A DNA stretch of 64,000 nucleotides, from NCBI RefSeq assembly GCF_016462545.1, contig NZ_JAEMTA010000006.1, positions 104,477 to 168,476 of the forward strand, given 5' to 3'. This stretch comes from Mycolicibacterium sp. GTDB lineage: Bacteria > Actinomycetota > Actinomycetes > Mycobacteriales > Mycobacteriaceae. The position numbers and the translations under genes are program-made. Of this stretch, positions 17,460-27,091 are shown in pieces. Every line of letters starts with the position of its first letter. Position 1 is the stretch's first letter. The notes under the pieces were generated by a model. That model made no database searches and had not been told where the DNA came from. It saw only the letters and a list, made by a program, of their open reading frames with translations.

Positions 17460-19019
17460 TCAGATCGACTTGCTCAGCAGCTCCTCACGCAGAGCGCGTT
17501 TGAGCACCTTGTTGCTTGCGGTGAGCGGCAACGCGGTCACGAACTCGACCTGCTTGGGTACCTTGTAGCCGGCGATCAGTCCGCGGCAGTGCGCGATGAT
17601 GCGTGCCTCAGACAGGTCCGCGTCCGGCTTGGGAACGACGACGGCGACGACTCGCTCGCCCCATTTGTCATCGGGCAAGCCGACGACTGCGCAGGTCGAC
17701 ACCCCGTCGAGCCGTAGCACGGCCTGCTCCACCTCGGTCGAGTACACATTGGACCCGCCGGTCACGATCATGTCCTTGATGCGATCGACGATGTAGAAGA
17801 ACCCTTCGTCGTCCCGATAACCGCAGTCACCGGAGTGATACCAGCCGTCACGGAACGTCGAAGCCGTCGTTTCCGGCTGGTTGAAGTACGCCGTGATCAG
17901 AGATGGCGACCTGATCAGGAACTCTCCCACCTGTCCATGAGGTAACTCGTTTCCCTCGGTGTCGGCAACCCTCATCTCGACCAAAGGCAATGGCCGACCG
18001 CATGATTGCAACCTCGCCTCATCGTCGAGGCGGTGATCCTCGGGCAGGAGGAACGTCACACCCGCGCTGGTCTCGGTGGCGCCGTAGAAATTCAGGAACT
18101 CGCATCCGATCTCGGTCAAAGCCCGACGGAGCAGGCTGGGGCTGATGGACTCGCCGGCGTAGATGATGAGCCGCACCGAGGAATAGTCGGCTTCGCTGGC
18201 CTTCTCGTCGTCGAGCAACATCTGGATGACGGTGGGTACCAGCGGCACCACCGTCGGCCGGTCGCGCGCGATGAGCTCGATGAGGTGAGCCGGTGCAGGC
18301 ATCGAGTAGACGGCGACCGGTACCCCGTTGTACAGGGCCTGAAGCGACAGACCGACCGCCATGGCGTGGAACAGCGGCATCACGGTCAGCATCAGGTCGT
18401 CGGCGGCGTAGTCGAAGGACGGCTCCAGGTGCTCGCACAGCCGGAGGTAGAGGTACCCCTGGTGGGAAAGTTGAGCACCCTTCGCCTTGCCGGTAGTACC
18501 CGAGGTGTACATCAGGATGGCGGTCTGCCATGGGCCGACGTCGACGTTGGGATCGAGTTCCGACGCGGCTTCCACGAGCGAGTCCAGTTCGGCGGATCCG
18601 CGCTGCGCGGAATCGAATTCGATGATCCGCAGCGTCAGGCCCGCCGCCGAGGTCACCTCAATCGCAAGGTCGACGTACTCGCGATCTACGATCAGCACCT
18701 CGGGCGTGGAATCCAGCAGGATCTCTTCGATCTCGGGTGCGGCGAGACGCCAGTTCAGTGGCAGCAGTGCCGCACCCGCCTTGTTGACGCCGAAGAGCAC
18801 CTCGAAGTACCGGGTGGTGTTCTTGGCAAGGAATGCGACGCGCGGCCGCTCCGAAAGATGCAGTTGCAGAATTACGTTGGCGATCTGGTTGGATCGTGCA
18901 TCCAATTCGGCAAACGAGGTCGGCCCCTCGGCATCCAGCAGTGCCATTCGGCCCGGTGTGGTACGCGCGTAGTGTCGCGGGATGTCACCGAGCGTCTTGA
19001 TCTCTGCGTAAAGCCACAT
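17460..19019 (-). CDS. acyl-CoA synthetase (AMP-forming, FadD-like), 519 aa
   Basis: ANL-superfamily ligase that adenylates an acid and forms its CoA thioester. P-loop-like [37 protein letters not shown], and the C-terminal lysine in [13 protein letters not shown]. The length is normal. It follows the SDR genes on the - strand and precedes the CYP108-like gene, fitting activation of an acid product. Substrate range unknown. Confidence 0.9.
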   Translation of the reverse strand: MWLYAEIKTLGDIPRHYARTTPGRMALLDAEGPTSFAELDARSNQIANVILQLHLSERPRVAFLAKNTTRYFEVLFGVNKAGAALLPLNWRLAAPEIEEILLDSTPEVLIVDREYVDLAIEVTSAAGLTLRIIEFDSAQRGSAELDSLVEAASELDPNVDVGPWQTAILMYTSGTTGKAKGAQLSHQGYLYLRLCEHLEPSFDYAADDLMLTVMPLFHAMAVGLSLQALYNGVPVAVYSMPAPAHLIELIARDRPTVVPLVPTVIQMLLDDEKASEADYSSVRLIIYAGESISPSLLRRALTEIGCEFLNFYGATETSAGVTFLLPEDHRLDDEARLQSCGRPLPLVEMRVADTEGNELPHGQVGEFLIRSPSLITAYFNQPETTASTFRDGWYHSGDCGYRDDEGFFYIVDRIKDMIVTGGSNVYSTEVEQAVLRLDGVSTCAVVGLPDDKWGERVVAVVVPKPDADLSEARIIAHCRGLIAGYKVPKQVEFVTALPLTASNKVLKRALREELLSKSI

Positions 19020-19039
19020 AAAAGTCTCCTTCCCATTCG

Positions 19040-19825
19040 TCAGCCAACGGATATTCCGCCGTTGACGCTGATGGTCTGGCCGGTGATCTTCGATGCCGAG
19101 TCGCTGGCAAGGAACAGCGTCATCGCGGCCAGATCTGCCGGCAACGCCACGCCGAGATGGGCCATCGCGGCTGCCTTCTCGAAGAGTTTGGCGCTGAACG
19201 GGTCCGAGGCGATGAGCGCGGCGCCGGGGGTGTCGGCGATCAACGACGGGGTGAGGACGTTGATGCGGATGCCTTCACGTTTGACCTCCAGTGCTGCCGC
19301 CTTGGAATACATGACGATTGCCGCCATCGCCGCACCGACGAGGGTCTCCCCCGGCGTTGCCACCTTGGCCGCATCCGAGGCGACGTTGATGATCGATCCA
19401 CTTCCGTTGCCCCGCATCGCCGGTAAGGCGGCATGCATCATGTGCACGGGCGGCAGGATGATCTCGGTGATGCGTTGCTGAATCGACTGGATCGGGATGG
19501 TGTGCAGCAACCGGGGATGATCGCTCGGGCCGGTCGTGTTCACCAGAACGTCGATCGAGCCGAGTGCCGCGCGACACTCCGCCTCCGCCCGCAAGGTGCC
19601 ATCGGGGTCGGTGGCGTCAACCCGGACGAAACCGACCTCGCCGCCTGCTCCCCGCTCTCGCACTTTCTCGCACGCGGCAGCACCACGCGCGTCGTTGCGC
19701 CCAAGGATGACCACCCGCGCGCCCTGCTCGACGAACTGACTCGCAGTCTCGAGTCCGACACCGGCCGTGCCGCCCAGGACGGCGACACCACGGTCGGCGA
19801 ACGCCGAAGACGGCATCGGAATCAC
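19040..19825 (-). CDS. SDR-fold protein without catalytic Tyr/Lys (pseudo-SDR), 261 aa
   Basis: SDR fold with an altered N-terminus (LGGTAGVGLETA) and VNTTG in place of NNAG. The Ser is kept (S150, INVASD), but the YxxxK positions are V163 and M167. It is therefore unlikely to be a classical oxidoreductase and may be structural, a different catalyst, or an obligate partner of the SDR that overlaps it upstream. GTG at 19825 forms a GTGA overlap with that gene's stop and has GAGGTG before it; ATG at 19816 is the alternative start. Confidence 0.8.
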   Translation of the reverse strand: MIPMPSSAFADRGVAVLGGTAGVGLETASQFVEQGARVVILGRNDARGAAACEKVRERGAGGEVGFVRVDATDPDGTLRAEAECRAALGSIDVLVNTTGPSDHPRLLHTIPIQSIQQRITEIILPPVHMMHAALPAMRGNGSGSIINVASDAAKVATPGETLVGAAMAAIVMYSKAAALEVKREGIRINVLTPSLIADTPGAALIASDPFSAKLFEKAAAMAHLGVALPADLAAMTLFLASDSASKITGQTISVNGGISVG

Positions 19826-20697
19826 CGCACCTCGTCGAGGATTGCGGGCGTCGCCGACCGGTGGAAGCCGTCGAAGGGGGTGTTGTTGCGGCTCGGTTGA
19901 AGGTCCCACCATCCGCGACGGGCATTGGGGGCTCCCCCGTCGATGCGGATGCACGAACCCGTGATGTAGCTCGCCGCCGGTGAGAGCAGATAGACGATCG
20001 CTGCCGAGACTTCGGCTTCGGTTCCGAAGCGCTGCAGAGGAATACCTGGGGTCAGGTCGTTCTGGATGAAGGCCGTGTCCTTGTCCTCGTAGGTGTCCAG
20101 GCCCTGGGAGGCGATCGATCCGGGAGCAACCGTATTGATTCTGACGCCGGATTCGGCCCATTCGGTTGCCGCGCACTCGCTGAGCGTGAGCATGCCGCCG
20201 CGCGCGGCGGCGGAGTGAGAGAAGTGCGGCCAGCCGTGCCAGATGTCGGCGATCATGTTCACGACTGCGCCGCCGTGGTCGATCATCCAACGGTTGTAGA
20301 CCTCCCGCATCACGATGAAGCCGCCCGTCAAATTGCTCCTGACCACCGCCTCGAACCCCTTGGTGGAGATCGTCTTCAGCGGCGCACGGTACTGACCGCC
20401 CGCGTTGTTGACCAGTCCGTCGATGCGACCTTGGTTGGCGAGTATCCGTTCGACCGTCGCAATGACCGCATCCTCGTCGCGGATGTCGGCGATGTGCGTG
20501 GAGATCGAGCCACCGTCGGATTCGATCTCGCCGCGGACCCGTTCGAGTTTGACTTCGTTGCGTCCGACGATGGCGACATGCGCACCGAGTGAGGCCAATT
20601 CGTGGGCGGTGCAACGCCCGATGCCGCTACCGCCACCGGTGACGATGACGACCTGCCCATTGAAGAGCCCCCGCGTGAAGATCGAGTCGTATGTCAT
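19822..20697 (-). CDS. SDR, 2,4-dienoyl-CoA/trans-2-enoyl-CoA reductase type, 291 aa
   Basis: SDR with TGGGSGIGRCTA and NNAGGQYRAP. The active-site region reads PHFSHSAAARGGMLTLSE, where S162 and R166 stand at the YxxxK positions. HSxAARxG is the signature of the peroxisomal DECR/PECR branch, which reduces dienoyl-CoA or trans-2-enoyl-CoA with NADPH. The ATG overlaps the crotonase stop (ATGA) and its own stop overlaps the pseudo-SDR start, so all are co-translated. It would remove double bonds at awkward positions, as expected for isoprenoid chains. Confidence 0.83.
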   Translation of the reverse strand: MTYDSIFTRGLFNGQVVIVTGGGSGIGRCTAHELASLGAHVAIVGRNEVKLERVRGEIESDGGSISTHIADIRDEDAVIATVERILANQGRIDGLVNNAGGQYRAPLKTISTKGFEAVVRSNLTGGFIVMREVYNRWMIDHGGAVVNMIADIWHGWPHFSHSAAARGGMLTLSECAATEWAESGVRINTVAPGSIASQGLDTYEDKDTAFIQNDLTPGIPLQRFGTEAEVSAAIVYLLSPAASYITGSCIRIDGGAPNARRGWWDLQPSRNNTPFDGFHRSATPAILDEVR

Positions 20698-21488
20698 GTG
20701 GTCACCCGGTCCTCGTCGCGCCGCTCGATGAACTCGTCCCTTCGCTCGACGATTTCGGGGTTGCCCATCGTCGAGTAGCCGTACAGGCACTCCAACCGGA
20801 GCTGATCGTCCAATGGCCGCCCGACGACCTCGAGGATGGTTTGCTTCGCCGATTCGACTGCGGCCCTGGGATTTCGAAGGATCTTGGCAGCGACGTCCTC
20901 GGCGGTGGTCATGACGTCGCCGTGAGGCACCACCCGGTTGACGAGGTGTATCTCCTTGGCCCGCTGCGCGTCGATGGCTTCACCCATCAACTCCAGCTCC
21001 ATCGCCATGCCCACGCCGACCGTGTTGACCAACCGGACGATGCCACCGTCGGCGAAATGCATGCCGCGTCGCATGTGGAAGAAGCCGAAGTTCGTCCGCT
21101 CCGAGGCGATCCTGATGTCACAGGCCAGCGCGAGTTCGATACCGCCGCCGATGACCCAGCCGTTCAGCGCCGCGATGATCGGCTTGGGTGTCCGATGCAA
21201 GCCGCGGGTGATCCGACCGGCGAAGCCCTTCTCGAGCAGACTGCGTCCGAGTTCCGGCCCAGCATTGAGCCAAGGATCGACATGCGATTTGAGATCGGCA
21301 CCCGCACAGAAGGTTTTGTCACCGGAGCCGGTGAGAATCGCCAGCCGAATGTCGGGATCGTCACGGAACTGGGTCCACGCCTCGAACAGCAACTCATCGG
21401 TCTCGGTGTCGATCGCGTTGTGCACCTCGGGTCGATTCAACGTGATGTAGGCGATCTGATCGCGCTTCTCGTAGATCACTTTGGGCAT
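20694..21488 (-). CDS. enoyl-CoA hydratase/isomerase, 264 aa
   Basis: Crotonase fold: YITLNRPEVHNAID, GSGDKTFCAGADL, and first catalytic Glu in GGGIELAL. The second Glu region reads FGFFHMRRGMHFADGG, without the usual Pro-Glu, so this may be an isomerase rather than a hydratase. It overlaps the DECR-like gene by four bases and follows the FadE after 16 bp in the - strand operon. Confidence 0.87.
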   Translation of the reverse strand: MPKVIYEKRDQIAYITLNRPEVHNAIDTETDELLFEAWTQFRDDPDIRLAILTGSGDKTFCAGADLKSHVDPWLNAGPELGRSLLEKGFAGRITRGLHRTPKPIIAALNGWVIGGGIELALACDIRIASERTNFGFFHMRRGMHFADGGIVRLVNTVGVGMAMELELMGEAIDAQRAKEIHLVNRVVPHGDVMTTAEDVAAKILRNPRAAVESAKQTILEVVGRPLDDQLRLECLYGYSTMGNPEIVERRDEFIERRDEDRVTT

Positions 21489-21504
21489 GGAATTCCGTTC
21501 CTGG

Positions 21505-22671
21505 TCATGCCGATACCGCGCTGCGGCCGGCCTTGTGACGGGCGATGACGAGCTTCATGATCTGCGCGGTGCCGTCACCGATCTGCAGGCCGAGGACATC
21601 ACGCAACCGCTGCGCATAGGGCATCTCCTCGGTGTAGGCACCGTGCCCGTTGAGCAGGAGGCAGGTCTGCACGGTGTCGAAGGCCAACTTGGGTCCCCAC
21701 CATTTGCACATCGCGGCCTCAGCCGTATGTGGAAGGCCTTGGTCTTTGAGCCACAGGGTCTTCAGGCATAGCAGGCGGCAAGCTTCAACATGGGTTTCCG
21801 CCTCGGCCAGTGGGAACGACACGCCTTGGTTCGCGATGAGCGGTTTGCCGAAGCTGGTCCGTTCAGTCGTCGACAACCACGTCTCGTCGAGTGATTGCCT
21901 GGCGACCGCCAGGCACTGCAACCCGATGAGGGCGCGGCTGTAGTCGAAGCCCTGCATGACCTGGACAAAGCCCTGGTTCTCCTGGCCGATGAGGTGATTT
22001 ACCGGTATCACGACGTTGTCGAAGTGAACTGACCCCCGACCGGCGCAGCCGCCGCCCATGTCGTCGAACTCACTGGTCTTGATACCCGGCGTGTCCAGCG
22101 GGACGAGAAAGGCGCTGATCCCGTGCGCGCCGCTGGACGACGCCCCGGTGCGCGCCCAGACGATCGCGAACTCGGCTTGGGTCGCGAAGCTCGTCGAAGT
22201 CTTCTCGCCGTCAAGGACATAGCCATCACCGTCCCTGGTCGCCCGCAGCGTCAGGTTTGCCGCATCGGAGCCACCTCCGGGTTCGGTCAACGCAATGGCG
22301 GGAATGAACGCGCCCGCCGTCATACCCCGTAGCAGTGGTGCGACGAGCGCTGGATCGCCGTGTCGCGCCAGGATTGCGCCGGCCAACGACATCGTCACCA
22401 TGAGCTGGCCGATGTTGTAGTCCGAGCGGCACAGGGCTTCGAGGATCAGGCCCGCCGTCGTGCAGTCGAGCCCGAGGCCGCCGAAGTCCTCGGGGAGCTC
22501 GACGCCGAACAGCCCCAGCTGCCCCATTTCTCGCAGCGTGGGACGATCGAACGCACCCTCCAGCTCGCGTTGCTTGTAGTGCGGAGCAAGCTGTCGCTCG
22601 CCGAACCGGCGGGCGACGTCGACCAGCGCCGCCTGCTCCGCACTGATCGCGAAGCTCAGCGGGCCTGTCAT
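21505..22671 (-). CDS. acyl-CoA dehydrogenase with Asp at the catalytic position, 388 aa
   Basis: Full-length acyl-CoA dehydrogenase: AIALTEPGGGSDAANLTL (FAD and substrate loop), RTSFGKPLIANQGVSFPLAE, and C-terminal LQIGDGTAQIMK. The last segment aligns with IYEGTSQI, so Asp stands where Glu is usual. ATG 22671 is chosen for the GAGGGAG upstream. It is the first gene of the - strand operon that runs to the alcohol dehydrogenase and is divergent from the LuxR pair at 22856. Confidence 0.88.
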   Translation of the reverse strand: MTGPLSFAISAEQAALVDVARRFGERQLAPHYKQRELEGAFDRPTLREMGQLGLFGVELPEDFGGLGLDCTTAGLILEALCRSDYNIGQLMVTMSLAGAILARHGDPALVAPLLRGMTAGAFIPAIALTEPGGGSDAANLTLRATRDGDGYVLDGEKTSTSFATQAEFAIVWARTGASSSGAHGISAFLVPLDTPGIKTSEFDDMGGGCAGRGSVHFDNVVIPVNHLIGQENQGFVQVMQGFDYSRALIGLQCLAVARQSLDETWLSTTERTSFGKPLIANQGVSFPLAEAETHVEACRLLCLKTLWLKDQGLPHTAEAAMCKWWGPKLAFDTVQTCLLLNGHGAYTEEMPYAQRLRDVLGLQIGDGTAQIMKLVIARHKAGRSAVSA

Positions 22672-22735
22672 GACGCTCCCTCGGTGCTTGTCGCCGCAAC
22701 CGGATGTGCGCGGCCTACCCAGTCTGAGAACGCGA

Positions 22736-22752
22736 CGGGGGTGGTGCCCCCG
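22736..22752. promoter_or_regulatory. inverted repeat CGGGGG-TGGTG-CCCCCG in divergent promoter region
   Basis: Perfect 6-bp arms with a 5-base spacer, placed between the - strand FadE operon (22671) and the LuxR pair (22856). The polarity is opposite to the CCCC-N3-GGGG motif. It is a candidate regulator site for one or both transcripts. Confidence 0.45.
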
Positions 22753-22855
22753 GCTAACGGGTGATGTTTCTCGCCCAAAAGGATGAAGTGCAGCAGGGAA
22801 CCATTGGACCCATCCCCGCAGTCGTGGATGCTCGTGGCAGCAGCGGAGGTACGAG

Positions 22856-23980
22856 ATGCACTCAGTGCAAACGTTTTCCCAACACGTCGACGTCGGCTTG
22901 ACGGATCTGCGCGAGGTTCGGCATCGGGCCCACGCGGAGCGGGCCTTCGTGGACGAGGCCGCGCGGCGCCGCATTGCAGCGCTGAACGACCTGGCCGTTG
23001 GTCACCTCGGTGAATCGACCGATGATCGGATACTGCTGCGGCTCCTGGTCGACATCGCCGACGAGCGCCGCAGGCAGGACGAACACGACGTGGCGCAACG
23101 GCAACACACCGACCACGCGATCAGCAGCGCACTCGGCCGGCTCCGAGAGCTCGATTCCAGCGCGGAGATGTCACGTCGCGCACCCGCCGAACTACGCGAT
23201 GCGTGCGGCTTCACCAGGGTGATGATCTCGTCGGCGCGCGGCTCTCGGTGGCTGCCCGACACCATGCGCCGCACTGACCACGCCGACCCCGATGCCGCCG
23301 CGTTCGCCCGATTCACCAAGGCCGACAACGAAATTCCACTGGCCCGCCTGATGCCCGAAACCGAGATGGTGCGCCACCGGGTGCCGGTCATCGTGCTGGA
23401 GACCGGCTCGCACGCCGATCCGGCCCTCATGGAGGTGACGAAGTCGACGTCATACGTCGCCGCTCCGATCGTGACGACGAGCAGGGTGATCGGCTTCTTC
23501 CACGGGGACCGGTTCGGGCAGAGCAGAGACGTCACCCTGGGCGACCTCGACAGCATCGCAACGTTCGCCGCCGAGTTCGGCGTCCTCTTCGAGCACGCGG
23601 CACTTCGCGACCGTGCACGGCAACAGCGCGCGAACTGGACCGCGGCGCTGCTGGCGACCATCGACGAGCTGGATACCCGCACGCCGTCGCTCCGGCGGCC
23701 GGTGGTCGCGCCCATCGCTGCGGCCGATGGTGTCCGCACCGCGGAGACTGAGGTGGCGGCAAGCATTCACGGCCCCCCGCTGACAGCACGTGAGCGCCAG
23801 GTGCTGAACCTGCTTGCCACCGGTGCGACGAACAGACTCATCGCGCAGGAGTTGGTCCTTTCCGTCGACACGGTGAAGACCCATGTCAAGAACATCACGC
23901 GCAAGCTGCACGCAGCGACCCGCGCCGACGCGGTGGCAAAGCATCTGCAGCTCCGGCAATCGAATGCGGTTCCGATGTGA
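22856..23980 (+). CDS. GAF-LuxR transcriptional regulator, 374 aa
   Basis: Same architecture as the other LuxR proteins here: helical N-terminus, GAF-like domain with PETEMVRHRVPVIV and STSYVAAPI, and LuxR HTH with LTARERQVLNLLATGATNRL and SVDTVKTHVKNITRKLHAATR. GGAGGT lies five bases before ATG 22856. It is divergent from the dehydrogenase operon at 22671, which makes it a candidate regulator of that operon. Its stop overlaps the next LuxR start (GTGA). Confidence 0.87.
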   Translation: MHSVQTFSQHVDVGLTDLREVRHRAHAERAFVDEAARRRIAALNDLAVGHLGESTDDRILLRLLVDIADERRRQDEHDVAQRQHTDHAISSALGRLRELDSSAEMSRRAPAELRDACGFTRVMISSARGSRWLPDTMRRTDHADPDAAAFARFTKADNEIPLARLMPETEMVRHRVPVIVLETGSHADPALMEVTKSTSYVAAPIVTTSRVIGFFHGDRFGQSRDVTLGDLDSIATFAAEFGVLFEHAALRDRARQQRANWTAALLATIDELDTRTPSLRRPVVAPIAAADGVRTAETEVAASIHGPPLTARERQVLNLLATGATNRLIAQELVLSVDTVKTHVKNITRKLHAATRADAVAKHLQLRQSNAVPM

Positions 23981-25140
23981 AGGATTCGCCCAAGAGATCG
24001 CGCGCCGCGCGCGAGATCGCTGCCGACGTGGTTCGGCTCACGCGCGCCGCATCGACCTTCGTCGACATCGAGCCCGTCGGAATCGCCGCCCTGCGCAGCG
24101 ATCGCGACAGTGTCGAGATCCTGCTGCACCGACTGGTGGCCGATCTCTGCACGGAGCTCGAACGCGGGGATCCCCACTCGATCGCCGCGCGCACCACGGT
24201 GCCGGTGGCCCTCGACGCTCTCGGCCTGATGGAGGAATGGCGCCAGATGCAGTGTCGGGACATCACGCGCAGGAGAGAGGATCTGACACATAGCCTGACG
24301 CGGCTGAGGTCGCTGCGCACCGCAGACGAGATCTTCGACGCGCTGTGCGAAGAGGTATGCCGCGGCTGCGACGCGAGCCGCGCGCTGATGGCGCGCCTCG
24401 ATACCGGAAGTTGGCTTCCCTGGTGGCAATTCGACACCGCGCATCCGCACGCCACCGGCACAGCCGGGGCGGGTCGCTTGACTGAGGAAACCGGATTGCC
24501 CGAAGTCGAGTGTGCGGTTCTCGCGAGTCGCCGATCCACGTTAGTACCGGGCGGCACGCGTGCGGCAACGCCAGGGCCGGTCCACGATTTCATGGGCCGA
24601 AGCGCGTTTGCGATCGCCCCCATCGTGGTCGGTGACGATGTCATCGGGCTTCTCTACGCCGCGGAGCGCAGTACGGCCCAGTGGAGCGGCCCCGATCTCG
24701 CCGCACGACTGCAAACCTTCGTGGTCGGTGTCGGACGCCTTCTCGACCGGGCAACGATGTTCGTGCACCTGGAAACTCAATCGTCCTACCTACGCGGGGC
24801 GCTATCGGCCGCCGAGCTCGCCGTCACGGGAGTCGACGCAGGGGTTGACCTCGTGCAGCTGGTCGGACGCGTACAGTCCGGGCCCACTCCGGAGGGGGCC
24901 GTGGCATGGGCCACGCCCCGCTCGCAGCTCGACCAGGACTTCACGGCACGCGAGCGCGATGTGATGGCCCTCGTGGCCCGCGGCTTGGACAACGGTCTGA
25001 TCGCTGCACAACTCGCCATCGCGACGAGCACGGTCAAGTACCACCTGCAGAACATGTTGCGCAAGGCCGGAGCCGTCAATCGCACCGAGCTCATCGCCCA
25101 GTTCTACGGCAGCCGGCCGCCGCCGACGGCTCAGAAGTGA
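23977..25140 (+). CDS. GAF-LuxR transcriptional regulator, 387 aa
   Basis: Second gene of a tandem LuxR pair, starting at a GTG that overlaps the preceding stop. N-terminal helices, GAF-like region with SAFAIAPIVVGDDVIGLLYA, and HTH with FTARERDVMALVARGLDNGL and ATSTVKYHLQNMLRKAGAVNR. The GAF portion has diverged more than in the other copies. The 3' end overlaps the convergent menB by ten bases. The pair may act as a heterodimer (inference). Confidence 0.85.
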   Translation: MKDSPKRSRAAREIAADVVRLTRAASTFVDIEPVGIAALRSDRDSVEILLHRLVADLCTELERGDPHSIAARTTVPVALDALGLMEEWRQMQCRDITRRREDLTHSLTRLRSLRTADEIFDALCEEVCRGCDASRALMARLDTGSWLPWWQFDTAHPHATGTAGAGRLTEETGLPEVECAVLASRRSTLVPGGTRAATPGPVHDFMGRSAFAIAPIVVGDDVIGLLYAAERSTAQWSGPDLAARLQTFVVGVGRLLDRATMFVHLETQSSYLRGALSAAELAVTGVDAGVDLVQLVGRVQSGPTPEGAVAWATPRSQLDQDFTARERDVMALVARGLDNGLIAAQLAIATSTVKYHLQNMLRKAGAVNRTELIAQFYGSRPPPTAQK

Positions 25141-26099
25141 CGCGGGAACGAGGTGAAGTCCGGTTCGCGCCTCTCCAGGAACGCATCCCGGCCCTCGACG
25201 GCCTCGTCGGTCATGTAGGCCAACCGCGTTGCCTCACCGGCGAAGAGCTGCTGGCCGACCAGCCCGTCGTCGAGCAGGTTGAACGAATACTTCAACATCC
25301 TTTGCGCCTGAGGCGATTTCGCGTTGATCGCCGCAGCCCACTCCAGCGCCACCTTCTCCAGATCGGCGTGGTCGACGACCTCGTTGACCGCACCCATCTG
25401 ATGCATCTGCTCGCCCGTGTAGGTCTTGCCGAGGAAGAAGATCTCGCGCGCGAACTTCTGCCCGACCTGCTTGGCGAGGTAGGCGCTGCCGTAGCCGCCG
25501 TCGAAACTACCCACGTCGGCGTCGGTCTGCTTGAACCGGGCGTGCTCGCGGCTGGCCAGGGTCAGGTCGCACACCGCGTGCAGGCTGTGCCCGCCCCCGG
25601 CCGCCCACCCGTTCACCACGCAGATGACCACCTTCGGCATGAACCTGATCAGGCGCTGCACCTCGAGGATGTGCAACCGGCCCGCGCGGGCCGGATCGAC
25701 GGTATCGGCGGACTCCCCCGAGGCGTACTGGTACCCGGTGCGGCCGCGGATGCGTTGGTCACCGCCCGAGCAGAAGGCCCACACGCCGTCCTTGGGCGCA
25801 GGCCCGTTACCGGTCAACAGCACCACGCCCACGTCCGGGGACGTCCTGGCGTGATCCAGCACCCGATACAACTCGTCAACCCCGCTCGGCCGGAACGCAT
25901 TGCGCACCTCGGGCCGGTCGAACGCCACCCGCACCGTCGGAAGTGGACTGCCGTCCAGCACGTGGCGGTGGTAGGTGACGTCGGTCAGATTCTCGAACCC
26001 TGCCACCGTCCGCCAGACGCTGGGATCGAAGGGGTTGGCGTCGTTCACGGATCGACTGTAGAGGTGCCGAGAGCGTTTCGAATCCCCCGTACGAGGCAT
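25131..26099 (-). CDS. menB: 1,4-dihydroxy-2-naphthoyl-CoA synthase (MenB)
   Basis: Crotonase-fold enzyme of menaquinone synthesis that closes the naphthoate ring of o-succinylbenzoyl-CoA. Highly characteristic segments are AFCSGGDQRIRGRTGYQYAS, FMPKVVICVVNGWAAGGGHS, FKQTDADVGSFDGGYGSAYL and EGRDAFLERREPDF, all as I know them from mycobacterial MenB. The frame opens at ATG 26099; GTG 26048 just before NDANPFDPSVW is an equally plausible start and neither has a strong ribosome site. No other men genes are seen nearby. Confidence 0.93.
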   Translation of the reverse strand: MPRTGDSKRSRHLYSRSVNDANPFDPSVWRTVAGFENLTDVTYHRHVLDGSPLPTVRVAFDRPEVRNAFRPSGVDELYRVLDHARTSPDVGVVLLTGNGPAPKDGVWAFCSGGDQRIRGRTGYQYASGESADTVDPARAGRLHILEVQRLIRFMPKVVICVVNGWAAGGGHSLHAVCDLTLASREHARFKQTDADVGSFDGGYGSAYLAKQVGQKFAREIFFLGKTYTGEQMHQMGAVNEVVDHADLEKVALEWAAAINAKSPQAQRMLKYSFNLLDDGLVGQQLFAGEATRLAYMTDEAVEGRDAFLERREPDFTSFPRHF

Positions 26100-26129
26100 A
26101 GTCCGCCGACGCCGGCGACATCGCGGCTC

Positions 26130-26157
26130 TTGACACTATTGGTCTGACCATTACACT
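26130..26157 (+). promoter_or_regulatory. promoter with embedded GntR/FadR-like operator (copy 3), apparently leaderless
   Basis: TTGACA (26130-26135), 16 bases, then TACACT (26152-26157), with the ATG of the next gene at 26165. A start about seven bases after the -10 would give a leaderless mRNA. The perfect palindrome TGGTCTGACCA (26140-26150) sits between the two boxes, the expected place for a repressor. The same element precedes 721 and 12211. It could also affect the divergent menB. Confidence 0.65.
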
Positions 26158-26164
26158 CTGGCAC

Positions 26165-27091
26165 ATGACCCTGGCCGCGCATCTCTCCCCCAGTGACGAC
26201 CTCAGGCACCACCCCACCACGGGTAATCGCATGCGCGACAGCCTGTTCTGGGAGGTCATCGTGCCCGAGGAAGAGATCGGGATGCAGGTCTACCTGTATG
26301 TCACCGATAGTGGCCGCGTCGGCTACAACGCGGTGGTGTGGGGAGCGGAGCTGGATCCGCTGGCACTTCGACTGGGGTCGGGTCGCATACCCGACACCGC
26401 CGACTTCAATGACTTCAGCTTCGACGGGCTGACCCTGCGTCAGGCCGAACCGCTGCAGTCCTGCGTGATGACCTATCGGGGCGACGGCCTGGAGATCGAA
26501 TTCGACTTCCACGGCATTCACGACGCGTTCAGCTATCACGCCAATCCGGACGGCCTGCCGACGTGGTTCGCGGCAAATCGGATGGAGCAGACCGGGCGCG
26601 TCAACGGCTCCATCCAGATCGGCGACCGACACATCCGCCTCGACCACGTCGGGCACCGGGATCATTCCTGGGGAGTACGCGACTGGGGCGTGCCGCAGCA
26701 CTGGAAGTGGTTCGTCGCCTACACCCCTGACGGGGCGGCGGTCAACGGCTGGATCTGGATCGCCAAGGGTGAGTGGGGCTTCGGTGGCTATGTCACCCGC
26801 GACGGCGTTGCGGTTCCCATCCGGACCATCGACCACCACGCTGACTACGACGACCAGATGCGACAGCAGCACCTCTCGGCGACGCTGATCGACATCCACG
26901 GCGGACGGACCGAGGTGACACTCGACGCGTTCGGCGTCGTCGAACTGCCCACCCACGACCGCATGACGACGGTCATCCGCGAGGCGGCCTGTCGGGCGAC
27001 CATCGACGGTGCGCCAGGTGCCGGCCAGTTCGAAACACACTGGGTCGGTTCCTATCTCGAACATTTGACGTTGGCAGCGAGCAAGCGGTGA
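26165..27091 (+). CDS. AttH/CrtC-like beta-barrel protein (DUF7064/7065-type), 308 aa
   Basis: A soluble protein of alternating strands with a central HRDHSWGVRDWGVPQHWKWF stretch. The HxDHSWGxR pattern is what I associate with the AttH/hydroxyneurosporene-hydratase-like lipocalin-type fold and related DUF7064/DUF7065 families. No enzymatic role is established by sequence. ATG at 26165 is leaderless from the promoter just upstream. It overlaps the kinase gene by four bases (GTGA), so the two are probably partners. A hydratase or lipid-binding role is possible. Confidence 0.6.
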   Translation: MTLAAHLSPSDDLRHHPTTGNRMRDSLFWEVIVPEEEIGMQVYLYVTDSGRVGYNAVVWGAELDPLALRLGSGRIPDTADFNDFSFDGLTLRQAEPLQSCVMTYRGDGLEIEFDFHGIHDAFSYHANPDGLPTWFAANRMEQTGRVNGSIQIGDRHIRLDHVGHRDHSWGVRDWGVPQHWKWFVAYTPDGAAVNGWIWIAKGEWGFGGYVTRDGVAVPIRTIDHHADYDDQMRQQHLSATLIDIHGGRTEVTLDAFGVVELPTHDRMTTVIREAACRATIDGAPGAGQFETHWVGSYLEHLTLAASKR

